This document shows, piece by piece, positions 12,922-13,875 of a stretch of DNA of 13,875 nt. Source of the DNA: Solirubrobacterales bacterium 70-9. Its GTDB lineage: Bacteria > Actinomycetota > Thermoleophilia > Solirubrobacterales > 70-9. The position numbers and the translations under genes were made by a program. How positions within the stretch are numbered: the first letter of the stretch is position 1; each line of letters opens with the position of its first letter. Under the pieces are notes generated by a model. That model made no database searches and was not told the origin of the DNA. It saw nothing but the letters and a program-made list of their open reading frames with translations. The stretch covers positions 5,649-19,523 of the forward strand of contig MKSH01000029.1 of NCBI GenBank assembly GCA_001898095.1, read 5' to 3'.

Positions 12922-13875
12922 ATGGACGAGAAACCGGACAACCAGATCGGCATGCAAGGCGGCGCGGACACCCCGGGCAAGGCGGAGAAGAAGCAAGGCT
13001 TCTTCCGTTCGTCGTTCGGCTCGGCGCTGCTCGGCGGCGCGGTCGTCGCCGTGGTCGGCGCGATCCTGCTGCTGACCGGTGCGGTGAAGTCCAGCGGCGG
13101 CGGCACGACCACGATCCAGCAGTCGAGCGCCGCGCCGATCGTCTCCAAGACCGAAGGCGAAAGCGGCAACACCGTCGACCAGATCTACAAGGCCGACGGC
13201 AACGGCGTCGCCTTCATCGAATCGGAACTGGAACCGGAAGAAACCGAAAGCTTCAACCCCTTCGTCGAACCGGAATCGCAGAGCGGCGGCACCGCGACCG
13301 GCTCCGGCATCGTCCTCGACGACAAGGGGCACATCCTCACCAACAACCACGTGATCGAAGGCGCCTCGAAGATCCAGGTGAAACTCGGCGAATCCGACAA
13401 GGAGTACACCGCCGAAGTGGTCGGCACCGACCCCGCCTCCGATCTCGCCCTGATCCAGGTCGAAGCACCGACCAGCGAACTCACCCCGCTGACCCTGGGC
13501 GACTCCAGCAAGATGGAAGTCGGCGACCCGGTGGTCGCGATCGGCAACCCCTTCGGGCTCGATCGGACCGTCACCAGCGGCATCGTCTCGGCGCTCCAGC
13601 GCCAGATTCAGGCGCCCAACGGCTTCTCGATCGACAACGTGATCCAGACCGACGCGGCGATCAACCCCGGTAACTCGGGCGGCCCGCTGATCAACTCGCA
13701 GGGCGAAGTGATCGGCATCAACTCGCAGATCGAGACCGGCGGCAACGGCGCCGACGGGAACGTCGGCATCGGCTTCGCGATCCCGATCAACACCGCCAAA
13801 GCCGTGATCCACGAACTGGAAACCAAAGGCAGCGTCGAACACGCTTACCTCGGCATCGAGGGTGGCACGATCACC
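12922..13875 (+). CDS. htrA: Membrane-anchored trypsin-like serine protease, HtrA/DegP family (3' end beyond window)
   Basis: HtrA proteases degrade or refold damaged proteins outside the cytoplasmic membrane. The 318 codons present have no stop. A basic cytoplasmic N-terminus (to about residue 33) is followed by one transmembrane segment (about 34-53, ALLGGAVVAVVGAILLLTG), a Gly/Ser/Thr-rich and acidic linker, then the trypsin-fold domain. The catalytic triad is H143 in LTNNHVIEG, D174 in SDLALIQV and S252 in NPGNSGGPL; GNPFGLDRTVTSGIVSAL and GFAIPINTAKAVI also match. Homologues continue into a PDZ domain, whose first residues (YLGIEG) are just visible. ATG 12922 has no clear ribosome binding site. 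Glu is encoded by GAA about 20 times and GAG 5 times, the reverse of its neighbours. Confidence 0.93.
   Translation, partial: MDEKPDNQIGMQGGADTPGKAEKKQGFFRSSFGSALLGGAVVAVVGAILLLTGAVKSSGGGTTTIQQSSAAPIVSKTEGESGNTVDQIYKADGNGVAFIESELEPEETESFNPFVEPESQSGGTATGSGIVLDDKGHILTNNHVIEGASKIQVKLGESDKEYTAEVVGTDPASDLALIQVEAPTSELTPLTLGDSSKMEVGDPVVAIGNPFGLDRTVTSGIVSALQRQIQAPNGFSIDNVIQTDAAINPGNSGGPLINSQGEVIGINSQIETGGNGADGNVGIGFAIPINTAKAVIHELETKGSVEHAYLGIEGGTIT

Overview
The window is a very GC-rich, almost fully coding stretch in which every supported gene lies on the + strand. Protein families, GTG/TTG starts and gene order (hrcA-dnaJ-prmA, yqeY-phoH-ybeY-era, hisIE-trpE-trpG-trpD-trpC, htrA) suggest a chromosomal segment of a high-GC actinobacterium. 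My best guess is class Thermoleophilia (Solirubrobacter-like); this is inference from layout and style, not a database match. The long minus-strand open frames are high-GC shadows of the real genes.

Layout. 72-4473 is a probable transcription unit: heat-shock repressor hrcA, co-chaperone dnaJ, ribosomal protein L11 methyltransferase prmA, a small four-helix membrane protein (DUF2269-like) and glutamate racemase murI. 4580-5219 is a VapBC-type toxin-antitoxin pair with codon usage unlike its surroundings. 5230-7875 is a tightly packed housekeeping block: yqeY, phoH, ybeY (16S rRNA maturation) and era (30S assembly). 7903-12518 is an amino-acid operon: hisIE, then trpE, trpG, trpD and trpC, mostly overlapping or abutting. 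12519-12921 is the only sizeable non-coding gap and holds two strong hairpins and a promoter-like region. A DegP/HtrA-type membrane-anchored serine protease starts at 12922 and runs off the window end.

What stands out. (1) prmA carries an in-frame 72-nt palindrome (2933-3004; 22-bp arms with one mismatch, 28-nt loop) that adds 24 residues to the methyltransferase domain, like a mobile palindromic element that spread into a coding sequence. (2) trpE is cut by an in-frame TAG at 10010-10012, while the downstream frame still encodes the family's normal C-terminal helix up to a TGA at 10085-10087. (3) The trpC-htrA gap contains two back-to-back hairpins separated by a single-stranded linker carrying an anti-Shine-Dalgarno sequence, followed by phased CTTTAG-type direct repeats before htrA. 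(4) Several genes that appear to begin transcripts have a TAnnnT box 6-9 nt before the start codon and no ribosome binding site, suggesting leaderless mRNAs.

How the genes work together. The first and last genes (hrcA, dnaJ, htrA) belong to protein quality control; prmA, ybeY and era act on the ribosome; murI supplies D-glutamate for peptidoglycan. The his/trp block catalyses phosphoribosyl chemistry: HisIE performs steps 2 and 3 of histidine synthesis, and TrpE/G/D/C take chorismate to indole-3-glycerol phosphate. trpF, trpB and trpA are not in the window. I do not see a wholly new multi-gene system here; the strongest candidates for something undescribed are the prmA palindrome and the structured trpC-htrA intergenic RNA.
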